A stretch of DNA of 38,785 bases. Origin: DASVEG01 sp035540495. Its GTDB lineage: Bacteria > Actinomycetota > Acidimicrobiia > Acidimicrobiales > CADCTF01. Positions 24,537-32,893 of the stretch are shown piece by piece. Where the stretch lies: assembly GCA_035540495.1 (NCBI GenBank), contig DATLGL010000023.1:1-38785 (forward strand). Reading direction: 5' to 3'. Below the pieces are notes generated by a model. That model ran no database searches, was not told the DNA's origin, and saw nothing but the letters and a program-made list of their open reading frames with translations. The stretch's first letter is position 1. Each line of letters starts with the position of its first letter. The translations under genes were made by a program, and so were the position numbers.

Positions 24537-26264
24537 ATGCGGCTGGGAATCGTTGTTTCGGCGGTGCTCCTCGCGGCGATGTCGTTCGCCGCCCCGACGG
24601 CCGCGCAGACCGCGCAGCCACCGGCCGCGGCACCCGCGATGGTGTTCGACGCCGACTTCCCCGACCCGACCTTCGTCCGCGAGGGCAGCGTCTGGTACGG
24701 CTTCGCGACGAACGGGCCGCGCGGCAACGTCCAGGTGATCCGGTCGGGTGATCTCAAGACGTGGACCTACCTGCGCGACGCGCTCCCGGATCTGCCGAAG
24801 TGGGCGGAAGGGGGGCAGACGTGGGCGCCCGCGGTGGCGAAGTCGCCTACGGGGTGGGTCCTGTTCTTCTCGGCCCGTCACCGCACGACCGGCTACCACT
24901 GCATCGGCAGGGCGACCGCGGCGAGGGTGGAGGGGCCGTACACCGATCCTTCGGAGCAACCGTTCGTCTGCCAGATGGATCGCCGGGGATCGATCGACCC
25001 GTCCGTGTTCGTCGGCGCCGACGCGACGCCGTACCTCCTCTACAAGAGCGAGGGGATCGAAGGCCGTGAGCCGACGCGGATCTGGTCGCACCGGTTGAAC
25101 CCGGCGATGAACGCCACCGTCGGGGAACCCGTTCAGCTCGCGGTCACCGACCAGCCGTGGGAGGAACCGATCATCGAGGGCCCGACGATGATCGCCGCAG
25201 GCGGATGGCACTGCTTGCTCTACGCCGCGAGCCACTGGGAGTCGGCGGCGTACGCGATCGGCGTAGCGAGGTGCTCGTCGCCGGTGGGGCCGTGCACGAA
25301 GTGGCCGCACCCGTTGCTCGCCTCGGGCGCGACGTTCGCGGGTCCCGGATCGCCGGACGTCGTGGTCGGGCTCGACGGCACGATGCTGCTGACCTTCCAT
25401 GCGTGGGACCCAGCGCGGGTGGGCTACCGGATCGGGGGCCGCCGATCCGTGCGCACGCTTCCGCTGCGGGTCGAAGGCGGCCGGCTGATCCCAGGTGACG
25501 CGCCGGCACCAACGGCCACCGGGTACCGGTTCGTCGCGACCGACGGAGGCATCTTCTCCTTCGGCGCGTCGACGTTCCACGGCTCGACGGGCGGCATGAC
25601 GCTGAACCAGCCGATCGTCGCGATGGCCTCGACGCCAGGGGGCGGCGGGTACTGGCTCACTGCCTCCGACGGAGGCATCTTCGCCTTCGGTGACTCGCCG
25701 TTCCTCGGATCCCAAGGAGCACGACCGCTCAACCGGCCGATCGTCTCGATGGCGTCGACGCCGGGGGGCGGCGGGTACTGGCTCGCGGCGTCCGACGGCG
25801 GGATCTTCACGCACGGCGACGCGCGGTTCCTGGGTTCCACCGGGTCGATGCGGCTGAACCGCCCCATCGTCAGCATGGCGACGACGCCCAGCGGGCGCGG
25901 CTACTGGTTGGTCGCATCCGATGGCGGGATCTTCACCTTCGGCGACGCCAGGTTCCACGGATCGACCGGCAGCATCGCCCTCAACTCGCCGATCGTCTCG
26001 ATCGTGCCGACGCCATGGGGAGACGGGTACTGGCTCGTCGCTGCCGACGGCGGCGTGTTCGCCTTCGGGGCGGCGACCTTCCTCGGCTCCACCGGGCACC
26101 TGCGGCTCAACGCGCCGATCGTCGACGCGCGGGCGACGCCGTCGGGTGCGGGGTACTGGTTCGTCGCGGCCGACGGCGGCATCCACGCCTTCGGCGATGC
26201 GCCGTACTTCGGATCGACCGGAGACCGCCGCCTCAACGCGCCGATCGTCGGGATGGCGTCGTGA
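24537..26264 (+). CDS. Secreted GH43-like glycoside hydrolase with six-repeat C-terminal propeller
   Basis: A 575-residue exported protein. The signal peptide covers 1 to about 23 (AAMSFAAPTAAQ). The catalytic domain (about 33-325) is a five-bladed GH43-type fold with all three expected residues: base D43 (FPDPTFV), pKa-tuning D154 (SIDPSVFV) and acid E214 (IIEGPTMI). GH43 enzymes cut arabinan, xylan or related side chains. The exact substrate is unknown. From residue 329 to the end there are six tandem 42-residue repeats of the pattern GYWLVASDGGIFxFGDAxF-GSTG, seen in many surface proteins of actinobacteria. ATG 24537 follows the trpA stop by two bases, so it may be co-transcribed with trp. 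The stop overlaps the next start (GTGA). Confidence 0.87.
   Translation: MRLGIVVSAVLLAAMSFAAPTAAQTAQPPAAAPAMVFDADFPDPTFVREGSVWYGFATNGPRGNVQVIRSGDLKTWTYLRDALPDLPKWAEGGQTWAPAVAKSPTGWVLFFSARHRTTGYHCIGRATAARVEGPYTDPSEQPFVCQMDRRGSIDPSVFVGADATPYLLYKSEGIEGREPTRIWSHRLNPAMNATVGEPVQLAVTDQPWEEPIIEGPTMIAAGGWHCLLYAASHWESAAYAIGVARCSSPVGPCTKWPHPLLASGATFAGPGSPDVVVGLDGTMLLTFHAWDPARVGYRIGGRRSVRTLPLRVEGGRLIPGDAPAPTATGYRFVATDGGIFSFGASTFHGSTGGMTLNQPIVAMASTPGGGGYWLTASDGGIFAFGDSPFLGSQGARPLNRPIVSMASTPGGGGYWLAASDGGIFTHGDARFLGSTGSMRLNRPIVSMATTPSGRGYWLVASDGGIFTFGDARFHGSTGSIALNSPIVSIVPTPWGDGYWLVAADGGVFAFGAATFLGSTGHLRLNAPIVDARATPSGAGYWFVAADGGIHAFGDAPYFGSTGDRRLNAPIVGMAS
25521..26261 (+). repeat. Six tandem 126-bp coding repeats
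   Basis: Six in-frame copies, each 126 bp (42 residues), begin with GY[RW] codons at 25521, 25647, 25773, 25899, 26025 and 26151. The last copy is five residues short. Protein consensus: GYW-x(3)-[AS]DGGIF-x-FG, then GSTG, then LN-x-PIV. The nucleotide sequences have diverged, so the repeat is old rather than freshly amplified. Confidence 0.9.
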
Positions 26265-26596
26265 GCGAGGCCGAGGGCGTCGTGAGGCCGGACGGGAAGA
26301 TCGACGGGTGCGAGCTCTGCGAAGCCGCCCGCTTCACGCCGTGGTTCCACGAGGACGACATCTGCTGGGTAGCGGAATGCGAGGTGTGCGCGGTGCCGAT
26401 GGTCGTGTGGAACCGGCACGGCGTCGAGCCACCCGAAGGCGAGCTCGACCACATGCTGGGCCACCTCGAACGAGTCGCGACGGAGCTCTTCGGCGAGGGC
26501 GGCTACTCCGTCGACCGCGTCATGCGGCAGATCCCGACGCACTTCCACGCCCACGCTCGCGACCCCAACTGGTGGAGCCGGCGCTTCAAGATCTGA
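26261..26596 (+). CDS. HIT-like protein with extra cysteine pairs
   Basis: A 111-residue soluble protein. Near the C-terminus IPTHFHAHAR gives H94, H96 and H98, an H-x-H-x-H histidine triad as in HIT nucleotide hydrolases. The N-terminal half has CELC (C17, C20), C35 and CEVC (C40, C43), likely zinc sites. The stretch PMVVWNRHGVEPPEGEL resembles the HIT-fold strand and helix. A standard HIT domain is slightly longer and binds nucleotide through residues that I cannot confirm. GTG 26261 shares bases with the stop of the GH43 gene, so they are coupled. Confidence 0.65.
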   Translation: MSEAEGVVRPDGKIDGCELCEAARFTPWFHEDDICWVAECEVCAVPMVVWNRHGVEPPEGELDHMLGHLERVATELFGEGGYSVDRVMRQIPTHFHAHARDPNWWSRRFKI

Positions 26597-26606
26597 TCCG
26601 GCTCGA

Positions 26607-27446
26607 TCAGGCGGTTGCGATGAGCAGGATCCCCGTGCCGGCGAGACCGAGCCCCACGGTCTGCATCCGCCCCAGCCTCTCCGTGAGCACGAAACGCGCC
26701 AAGACGACGGTGGCCGCGGGATAGAGCGAGCTGATCACGGCGACGAGCGAGATCAGTCCTTGGCGCGTCGCCACGACGAAGAGCGCGTTGGCGCTGACAT
26801 CGAGAACGCCCGTCACCGCGATCAGCCGGATGCCCGGCCATCCGCCGGGAGCGAGCGATCGCCGGGTCAGCAGCGCGCCGAGGGCGAGGGCGGGCACCGA
26901 GGTGCAGCGCATCACCAGCAGCGGCCACATCCCGGTGCCCTCGCCCGTCTCGGCCAGGATGATGAAGACGATCCCGAAGCCGATGCCGGCCGCGATCGCG
27001 AGCAGGAGGGCGGCGCGCCCGCCCGCCGCTGCGGCCTCGTCGCCCGGGATGCGCGACACGAAGACGATGGCGACGATCGCGAGAACGACGCCGACCAGCG
27101 CCAGGGGGGCCGGCCGCTCCCCCCGAGCGAGGCCCCAGAGCACCGGCAACGCCGCAGCGCCGACTGCAGTCGTCGGCGCGACCACGTTCATACGCCCGAT
27201 CGCCAGACCGCGGTACAGCGCCGTGAGGCCGCCGCCGCCGATGATCCCGGCGGCGATCGCGAAACCCACCTCCCCGGCGCCGATCGACCCGCCCATCGTC
27301 ACCGCCAGGACCGCGATGAGCGCCAGGCCGACCGCCTGCGACAGCACGACGACGCTCGCCAGCGGAGACCTTCGCGACGCGAAGCCGCCGAAGAAGTCGG
27401 CGGTTCCGTACGCGGCCGCGACCGCCAGCCCGAGGATCACGGCCAT
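26607..27446 (-). CDS. EamA/DMT-family transporter
   Basis: A 279-residue integral membrane protein with about ten helices in two EamA halves, the drug/metabolite transporter pattern (for example AAAYGTADFFGGFASRR in the first half and SLYPAATVVLARFVLTERL in the second, the usual end-of-repeat motif). The substrate is not predictable. ATG 27446 starts 8 bases after the metG stop, so the genes form one transcript. A longer reading into metG has no supporting feature. It converges with the HIT-like gene (10 bases). Confidence 0.88.
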   Translation of the reverse strand: MAVILGLAVAAAYGTADFFGGFASRRSPLASVVVLSQAVGLALIAVLAVTMGGSIGAGEVGFAIAAGIIGGGGLTALYRGLAIGRMNVVAPTTAVGAAALPVLWGLARGERPAPLALVGVVLAIVAIVFVSRIPGDEAAAAGGRAALLLAIAAGIGFGIVFIILAETGEGTGMWPLLVMRCTSVPALALGALLTRRSLAPGGWPGIRLIAVTGVLDVSANALFVVATRQGLISLVAVISSLYPAATVVLARFVLTERLGRMQTVGLGLAGTGILLIATA

Positions 27447-27453
27447 GGGTGCA

Positions 27454-28899
27454 TCATCGCGGACGCCGTCGGTGTAGCGGTTCAGGTACAGGCAGACGTC
27501 CGTGCGCGTCCGCGGTGACCAGCCGCCGCAGGCGGTCGGCCGTGTCTGGTACGAACGGCTCGAGTGCCTCAGCCAGCGCGACGAGCCGTCCGAGGAGGTC
27601 GCCGACCACGGCATCGAAGGCCGGGTCGTCGGTTCGGAGCTGCCACGGCTTCGTTCGCTCGACCTCGGCGTTGGCCGCCCGGACGAACGCGTTGATGCGC
27701 CCTATGGCGCCCCGGAAGTCGAAGGCGTCGACGTGGTCGCGCAGATCGAGATCGTGGCGGCGGGGTGCCGGGAGGCGGCGGTCGGGACGGTGAGCGATCG
27801 TGAGCACCCGGTGGGCGAGGTTGCTGACGCCGTTGACGAGATCGACCTCGGCCCGTTCGGAGACGCGGTCGTCGGTGTAGTCGGCATCTGCGGCTCTCGG
27901 CACGTCGGCCAGCAGCCACCACCTCAGCGCATCGACGCCGACCCGGTCGATCACCTCGGCCGGGTCGACCGTGTTGCCGAGCGACTTCGAGATCTTCCGC
28001 CCGCCGGCGGTGAGGTACGGGTGGACGTAGATCGTCGTGGGGAGGCGTTGCCCTGTCGACAGGAGCAGCGCCGGCCAGTAGATCGCGTGGAACCGCAGGA
28101 TGCCCTTGCCGATCACGTGGATCCGCTCGTCCGCGTCGTGCCACCACCGGTGGTACGCCTGGGATGTCGGCTCCGCCACGTCGAGCGCGGTCACGTAGTT
28201 CGTCAATGCCTCCCACCACACGTAGACCACCTGTGACGGGTCGTCCGGCACGCGGATGCCCCACCCGCGAGCACGTTCGACCGATCTCGACACGCTGATG
28301 TCGACGAGGCCACGGTCGAGCTGCGCGAGCACCTCGTGGGCGAACGACTCCGGGACGATGCGGAGGCGGCCGCTGGTGAGCGCGTCCCTGATCGGGGCCG
28401 TGTACGCCGACAGCCGGAAGAACCAGTTCTCCTCCCGCACGGGCTCGACCTCGATCTCGTGGTCGGGGCATCGCCCGTCGTCGAGGTCCGCGGCGTCGTA
28501 GAACTGCTCGCAGCCGACGCAGTAGAGCCCCTCGTAGAGACCGCGGTAGAGGTCGCCGGTCGCGAGCGACCGCCGCCACAGGACCTCGACGCCTCGGACA
28601 TGTCGGGGGTCACGGCTCGTCCGGATGAAGTCGTCGAACGAGATGTCGAGCGGCCGGCGGAGTGCTTCGAAGCGGCGCGCGTTCGCGTCGACGTAGTCAG
28701 CCACGGGTACGCCGGCGGCCTCGGCAGCGAGAGCGTTCTTGATCGCGTGGTCGTCGGTGCCGCCGAGGAACCGCACGTCTTCGCCGCGGGCGCGCCGGTG
28801 GCGCGCGACGGCGTCGGCTTCGACGAGCTCGAGTGCGTACCCCACGTGCGGCGCGGCGTTCACGTAGGGGATCGAGACGGTGATGTAGGTGCGGGTCAT
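27454..28899 (-). CDS. metG: Methionyl-tRNA synthetase-like protein
   Basis: A 481-residue class I synthetase of the MetRS group. The first signature is PHVGY (HVGY at 18-21), where standard enzymes have H-[LI]-G-H. The second is KISKS at 302-306. A CP-domain zinc site has C127, C130, C144 and H147. YVWWEALTNYVTAL and GKGILRFHAIYWPALLL match MetRS, followed by a helical anticodon domain. The C-terminal tRNA-binding extension is absent. Proteins of this PYVNA-x-PH type occur in actinobacteria as a second MetRS. Whether this is the only copy here is unknown. ATG 28899 has a strong GAGGAGG site. The upstream leader is structured. Confidence 0.82.
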   Translation of the reverse strand: MTRTYITVSIPYVNAAPHVGYALELVEADAVARHRRARGEDVRFLGGTDDHAIKNALAAEAAGVPVADYVDANARRFEALRRPLDISFDDFIRTSRDPRHVRGVEVLWRRSLATGDLYRGLYEGLYCVGCEQFYDAADLDDGRCPDHEIEVEPVREENWFFRLSAYTAPIRDALTSGRLRIVPESFAHEVLAQLDRGLVDISVSRSVERARGWGIRVPDDPSQVVYVWWEALTNYVTALDVAEPTSQAYHRWWHDADERIHVIGKGILRFHAIYWPALLLSTGQRLPTTIYVHPYLTAGGRKISKSLGNTVDPAEVIDRVGVDALRWWLLADVPRAADADYTDDRVSERAEVDLVNGVSNLAHRVLTIAHRPDRRLPAPRRHDLDLRDHVDAFDFRGAIGRINAFVRAANAEVERTKPWQLRTDDPAFDAVVGDLLGRLVALAEALEPFVPDTADRLRRLVTADAHGRLPVPEPLHRRRPR

Positions 28900-28903
28900 G
28901 GTT

Positions 28904-29053
28904 CCTCCTCGCCCGGACGTCCGGGGAAGAGGTCGACCCGTCGCCCCGGAGCATTCCGGGGCGTGTCGTCAGTCGGGCGGCAACGCGCCGACGGAGCCCC
29001 GGGCGGGGCGCATCATGACGGTCGCGACGCGAGCGGTCCGCGGAGTCGTCGGC
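28904..29053 (-). promoter_or_regulatory. Structured leader of metG with hidden ribosome binding site
   Basis: In the 166-base gap upstream of metG the minus strand can fold into three stems. (1) 29047-29053 pairs with 28987-28993 (7 bp) around smaller GC hairpins. (2) A perfect 9-bp stem with a four-base loop lies at 28942-28963. (3) The palindrome CCCGGACGTCCGGG at 28912-28925 forms a stem whose flanks pair the GAGGAGG ribosome binding site (28904-28911) with CCTCTTC at 28926-28932. This suggests translational control. I do not recognise a T-box or a known SAM riboswitch consensus. Confidence 0.45.
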
Positions 29054-29065
29054 ACGGCGGGGAGA

Positions 29066-29509
29066 CTACGCAGCAGAGCCAGGAGCTCGAAACGAGTTTC
29101 CGAACAGGTACGGGATCTCGACCTTCGGGCACGCGTTCATCACCACGTCGAGGCCCGCTGCTCGTGCCGTAGCCGCGGCGTCGTCGTTGACGATCCCTGA
29201 CTGCATCCACACCGCCTTCGCGCCGACGGCGACGGCCTCGTCGACGTGCTCAGGCACGAGGTGCGCTCGCCGGAACAGGTCGACCACCTCCACACCCTCG
29301 GACTCCGGGACGTCGTGCAGCGTGGCGTAGCACCGCTCACCGAAGATCTCGGTCCCCTCGTGGAGCGGGTTCACAGGGATGACCCGGTACCCGCGCTGCT
29401 GGAGGAAGGCGGGGACGAAGTGCGCGGGGCGAGACCTGTCGGGGTTCGCGCCGACGATGGCCCACGTGCGGTAGGTCGTGAGGATCTTGCGGATGGGGTC
29501 CTCGGCCAT
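29066..29509 (-). CDS. CoA-binding (YccU-type) protein
   Basis: A 147-residue Rossmann-fold protein of the CoA-binding family. The nucleotide loop is AIVGANPDRSRPAHFV. NPLHEGTEIFGERCYATLHDVPE and VDLFRRAHLVPEHVDEAV are typical, and WMQSGIVND and NACPKVE complete the fold. Its physiological role is not established. The start is taken at ATG 29509 (MAEDPIRK). A longer frame adds 38 residues opposite the divergent glycosylase gene and has no family support. A GAGGGAAAG stretch lies a little far upstream as ribosome binding site. Confidence 0.87.
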   Translation of the reverse strand: MAEDPIRKILTTYRTWAIVGANPDRSRPAHFVPAFLQQRGYRVIPVNPLHEGTEIFGERCYATLHDVPESEGVEVVDLFRRAHLVPEHVDEAVAVGAKAVWMQSGIVNDDAAATARAAGLDVVMNACPKVEIPYLFGNSFRAPGSAA

Positions 29510-29528
29510 GGGGCAAGCTTTCCCTCTC

Positions 29529-30152
29529 GTGGCCCGCATCACGCCAACCGCCGCGGCTCGCGCGCTGGCCGGCCTCGACGACCCCATCCGCGTGGTGATC
29601 GAGCGTGTGGGGCCACCCGACATCCGACCCCCTCAGCGCACGCCGTTCGAGGCGCTCGTGAGGGCGATCTGCTTCCAGCAGCTCTCGGGCAGGGCCGCCG
29701 CCACGATCCACGGGCGCTTCGTCGAGCTGATCGACGGCGAGGTGACTCCGGAGCGGGTGCTGCGCCTGTCGCACGAGGAGTTGCGGAGCGTCGGGCTGTC
29801 GACAGCCAAGGCCCGCTCGGTTGCCGATCTCGCAGCGAAGAGCGTCGACGGGACCGTGCCGCTCGACCGTCTCGGCCGGTTGAGCGACGAGGAGCTCATC
29901 GAGCGGCTCGTGGTCGTTCGGGGCATCGGCAGGTGGACGGCCGAGATGTTCCTGATCTTCCAGCTCCGCCGCCTCGACGTGTGGCCGGTCGACGACCTCG
30001 GCGTCCGCAAGGGCTTCGCTCGCATCCACGGCATCCGGCCGATGCCGACGCCGAAGGAGCTCCTGTCGTTGGGCGACCGCTACCGCCCGTACCGCTCGAT
30101 CGCGGCCTGGTACTGCTGGCGCGCGACGGAGATGTCGGACCTTCCTGGCTGA
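29529..30152 (+). CDS. DNA-3-methyladenine glycosylase, AlkA-like
   Basis: A 207-residue base-excision glycosylase of the HhH-GPD superfamily. ALVRAICFQQLSGRAAATI (42-60) is the typical first helix region. The helix-hairpin-helix is VRGIGRWTAEM at 130-140. The catalytic aspartate is in WPVDDLGVRKG (D155/D156). The N-terminal TBP-like domain of E. coli AlkA is absent, as in short family members. GTG 29529 is preferred. A GTG at 29478 would run inside the divergent CoA-binding gene. No Shine-Dalgarno is visible. Confidence 0.85.
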   Translation: MARITPTAAARALAGLDDPIRVVIERVGPPDIRPPQRTPFEALVRAICFQQLSGRAAATIHGRFVELIDGEVTPERVLRLSHEELRSVGLSTAKARSVADLAAKSVDGTVPLDRLGRLSDEELIERLVVVRGIGRWTAEMFLIFQLRRLDVWPVDDLGVRKGFARIHGIRPMPTPKELLSLGDRYRPYRSIAAWYCWRATEMSDLPG

Positions 30153-30194
30153 CGCGTAGCCGTCTGCGGTCCCCGTCGGGTACGAACAACCGCC

Positions 30195-30683
30195 GTGCGA
30201 CCACTCACCAACGACCGCTGGGGCTTCGATTCGAACTGCTTCGTCTGCGAACGCAAGAACGACCGCGGGCTCCGGATCCCGTTCGAGCACGACGAGGAGC
30301 GGGATCTCGTGGTCGCCAGCTTCAACCTCGGGAACGAGTTCTCCGGTGCGCCGACGTACCTGCACGGTGGGGTGCTGCTCTCGATCCTCGACGAGGCGAT
30401 GGCGTGGGCGGCCATCGCGGTAGCGGGCTCGTGGGCCGTCACCCAGGAGAGCCGCGCATCGTTCTCGAGCCCGGTCCGGGTCGGTCGTGACTATCGGGTC
30501 GAAGCGCAGATCGACTCCGCCGACGACGAGTCGATCGCTGCGTCTGCGCGCATCGTCGACTCGAAGGAGCGTGTCTGTACCGAGGCGAACGCGACGTTCA
30601 TCCCCCTCGGTGCCGCGCAGGCCCTCGACGCCACCGGCGCCGACTTGTCAGGCCACAACGCGTCGTTCGTGAAGGGCGACTGA
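30195..30683 (+). CDS. Hotdog-fold thioesterase (PaaI-like)
   Basis: A 162-residue acyl-CoA thioesterase-like protein. The core motif YLHGGVLLSILDEAMAWAA (HGG 57-59, D66-E67) is that of PaaI/4HBT proteins. FVC (with C15 and C18) near the N-terminus is a common feature of a subgroup. No membrane segment. GTG 30195 follows TACGAA, a possible imperfect -10. The stop is directly next to the stop of the convergent oxidoreductase gene. Confidence 0.85.
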   Translation: MRPLTNDRWGFDSNCFVCERKNDRGLRIPFEHDEERDLVVASFNLGNEFSGAPTYLHGGVLLSILDEAMAWAAIAVAGSWAVTQESRASFSSPVRVGRDYRVEAQIDSADDESIAASARIVDSKERVCTEANATFIPLGAAQALDATGADLSGHNASFVKGD

Positions 30684-32054
30684 TCAGCGGCGAGCGGGCC
30701 GCGCGGTTCGTCCGTTCACCTCGGTGAAGAACTGCGCTGCCGCCTGCCTCACCGCGATCGACCAGGTCGGGTAGGCGTGGACAGCCTGGGCCAGACGGCC
30801 GGTGAACATCCCGGCTCGCATGGCGACGACGACCTCGTGGATCATCTCCCCTGCTCGCGGTGCGACGATCGTCGCCCCGACCAGGTGCCCGCCCGCGATG
30901 TTCCGCGTCAACGGACGGGGAGCGGCGATGAGCTTCACGAAGCCGTCCGTCTGGTCCGCGGCGATCGCCCGGTCGACGTCGTCGAGCGGGAGCTCGGCGA
31001 CTCGCGCACCCATGTCGAGCTCGGCGGCCGCAGCTTCGGTCATCCCGATGCGCGCGACCTCCGGCGATGTGAACGTGACGGAAGGGATCGTCCGCTCGTC
31101 GAACCGTCTCCAAGCCAGTCGACCGAGCGCGTTGGAGGCCGCTATCCGTCCCATCTCGTCTGCCGCGTGCGTGTACGGCGCGCGACCCGTGACGTCGCCC
31201 GCGGCGTGGATGCCGGCCACCGTCGTCCGAAGGCGCTTGTCGGTGACGATTCCACGGCCGGTCACCTCGACGCTGATGCGGTCGAGGCCGAGACGGTCGA
31301 CGGTGGGGGTGCGCCCGGTCGCGACGAGGAGCACGTCGCCGGCCGCGGACGCACCGCTTTCGTTGACCACGAAGATCCTACCGCCTTCTTCGCGAACCGA
31401 GGCTGCGCGTGAGCCGAGCACCATGTCGACACCCCGCGTTGCGAGCGATCGCTGCACGACGGCCGAAGCCTCGGGCTCATGGTCTGCCAGCAGCCGGTCG
31501 TGCGAGTGGACCATCGTGACGTTCGTGCCGAGCGCCGCGAAGGCCTCTGCGAGCTCGCAACCAACGGGTCCACCGCCGATGATGACGAGCGACGCCGGCT
31601 GGGTCTGCAGAGCCCAGATGTCGTCGGTCGTGTGATGCCGCACGCGATGCAGACCGATGTCCGGGCGGCGGGGCGCGGCGCCGGTGGCGACCACGAAGGC
31701 CTTGGCCGTCACTCGGACGCCGTCGAGGTCGACCTGCGTCGGCGAGGTGAACGCGGCGACCGCGTGGCGGACCTCGATGCCCTCCTGCTCGAACACCTCG
31801 TCGTCCTCGGTGGCTGCGACCCGAGCCACCGCGTCACGGACGCGCTGCATGGCCGCGTCGAAGCCGAGACCTACGTGGGCGCTCTCGAGGAGCGTCTTCG
31901 ACGGGACGCAGCCGGTGAACGTGCAGTCACCGCCGATCGGTCCCTCCTGCACGAGCAGGACGCGCCCGCCGCGCTCGACCCCGGTGCGTGCCGCGGACAT
32001 CCCGGCGGCACCACCGCCGATGACGACGAGGTCGTAGTGCCGGTCGACGGCCAC
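30684..32054 (-). CDS. FAD-dependent pyridine nucleotide-disulfide oxidoreductase
   Basis: A 456-residue flavoprotein of the lipoamide dehydrogenase/mercuric reductase class. FAD-binding GGGAAG is at 13-18, the redox-active disulfide C44/C49 in GGDCTFTGCVPSK, an NAD(P) loop IIGGGPVGCELAEAF near 173, and the second FAD motif GIHAAGDVTG. The C-terminal interface motif is HAYPTWS, where lipoamide dehydrogenases have HAHPT. No extra C-terminal cysteine pair of MerA is present. The natural partner is unknown. The start GTG 32054 follows the degV stop with no gap. It is the last gene of ubiB-degV-this. Confidence 0.88.
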   Translation of the reverse strand: MAVDRHYDLVVIGGGAAGMSAARTGVERGGRVLLVQEGPIGGDCTFTGCVPSKTLLESAHVGLGFDAAMQRVRDAVARVAATEDDEVFEQEGIEVRHAVAAFTSPTQVDLDGVRVTAKAFVVATGAAPRRPDIGLHRVRHHTTDDIWALQTQPASLVIIGGGPVGCELAEAFAALGTNVTMVHSHDRLLADHEPEASAVVQRSLATRGVDMVLGSRAASVREEGGRIFVVNESGASAAGDVLLVATGRTPTVDRLGLDRISVEVTGRGIVTDKRLRTTVAGIHAAGDVTGRAPYTHAADEMGRIAASNALGRLAWRRFDERTIPSVTFTSPEVARIGMTEAAAAELDMGARVAELPLDDVDRAIAADQTDGFVKLIAAPRPLTRNIAGGHLVGATIVAPRAGEMIHEVVVAMRAGMFTGRLAQAVHAYPTWSIAVRQAAAQFFTEVNGRTARPARR

Positions 32055-32888
32055 TCAGCTTCCGCTCGACGCGGGCCACGCGATCGCGCCCGCTGCACCG
32101 GGCCCCGTGTGGGCGCCGACGCTGGGGCCGATCCTGTAGCGCACGAGCTCCACCACCTCGGGTGCCTCTTGGAGCCGGCGTTCGAGCGCCTCCGTCATCG
32201 TCGCGGCGCGGGCATCGGCAATTCCGAGGCCGACCCGAACTCGAGGAGCGGTGGCCGTGACCGCGTCGGCCATCAGCTGCGCGGCGCCGTCGACGTCATG
32301 AGCCGCGCCGATCGGACGCATCTGGCCGCCAGCGAGCGTCAGCACAGGGATTCCCTCGGAAGGAACGCCGGCGGCGAGTCGCCCGCCGGCGGCCGGGAGG
32401 TCGAGGGCCTGAACGACGAACACGTTCGTGATCGAGCCAGCCACGTTCACCGCGGCAGCGACCGCCTCGTCGACCGAAGCACCAGCAGCGACCGCTGTCG
32501 CTGCCTCCCACAAGCACGCGGTGATCGCGAAGGATGCGGTACCGGTGTCGACGAGGCGAACCGGCACGTCGACCATTCCAGCTGCGATGCGGGCCGAGTT
32601 GAACGTCGCGGACACGCTCGAGCCGATGTGCACGGAGACGATCTCGTCAGCACCCCGCTCGGCGAGCCGAGTGAACGCCTCGACGAACGCACCTGGTGCG
32701 GGCGCCGCTGTCGCTACCTGGGGCGCGCCGCCGGCGAACAGCTCGTAGAAGCCGTCGGCATCGAGGTCGATCCCTTCGCGGTAGGTCGTGTCGCCGACGG
32801 TGACCGAGAGCGGCACGACTTCGACGCCGAAGCGCTCGACCAAGGTCGCGGGGATCTGCGCGTTCGAGTCGGTGCAGAAACCGATCAT
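32055..32888 (-). CDS. DegV-family fatty-acid-binding protein
   Basis: A 277-residue protein of the DegV/FakB family, which binds a fatty acid and in Firmicutes presents it to the kinase FakA. CTDSNAQIP opens the protein, VATAAPAPGAF takes the place of the usual TSQPSP loop, and SSVSATFNSARIA matches the second ligand-contact region. The changed first loop means lipid binding should not be assumed. No FakA gene is in the window. ATG 32888 starts 5 bases after the ubiB stop. Confidence 0.88.
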   Translation of the reverse strand: MIGFCTDSNAQIPATLVERFGVEVVPLSVTVGDTTYREGIDLDADGFYELFAGGAPQVATAAPAPGAFVEAFTRLAERGADEIVSVHIGSSVSATFNSARIAAGMVDVPVRLVDTGTASFAITACLWEAATAVAAGASVDEAVAAAVNVAGSITNVFVVQALDLPAAGGRLAAGVPSEGIPVLTLAGGQMRPIGAAHDVDGAAQLMADAVTATAPRVRVGLGIADARAATMTEALERRLQEAPEVVELVRYRIGPSVGAHTGPGAAGAIAWPASSGS

Positions 32889-32893
32889 CGAGG

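Noticed and set aside
24495..26186. Minus-strand frame with repeated PVPAAPRRR-like units
   Set aside because: The apparent repeats are only the antisense image of the six 42-residue repeats of the GH43 protein.
28900..29065. T-box or SAM riboswitch before metG
   Set aside because: No T-box UGGN/antiterminator consensus or recognisable SAM core is seen. It is recorded only as an unclassified structured leader.
30684..32054. Mercuric reductase merA
   Set aside because: The C-terminal cysteine pair and N-terminal metal-binding domain of MerA are absent, and no other mer gene is near.
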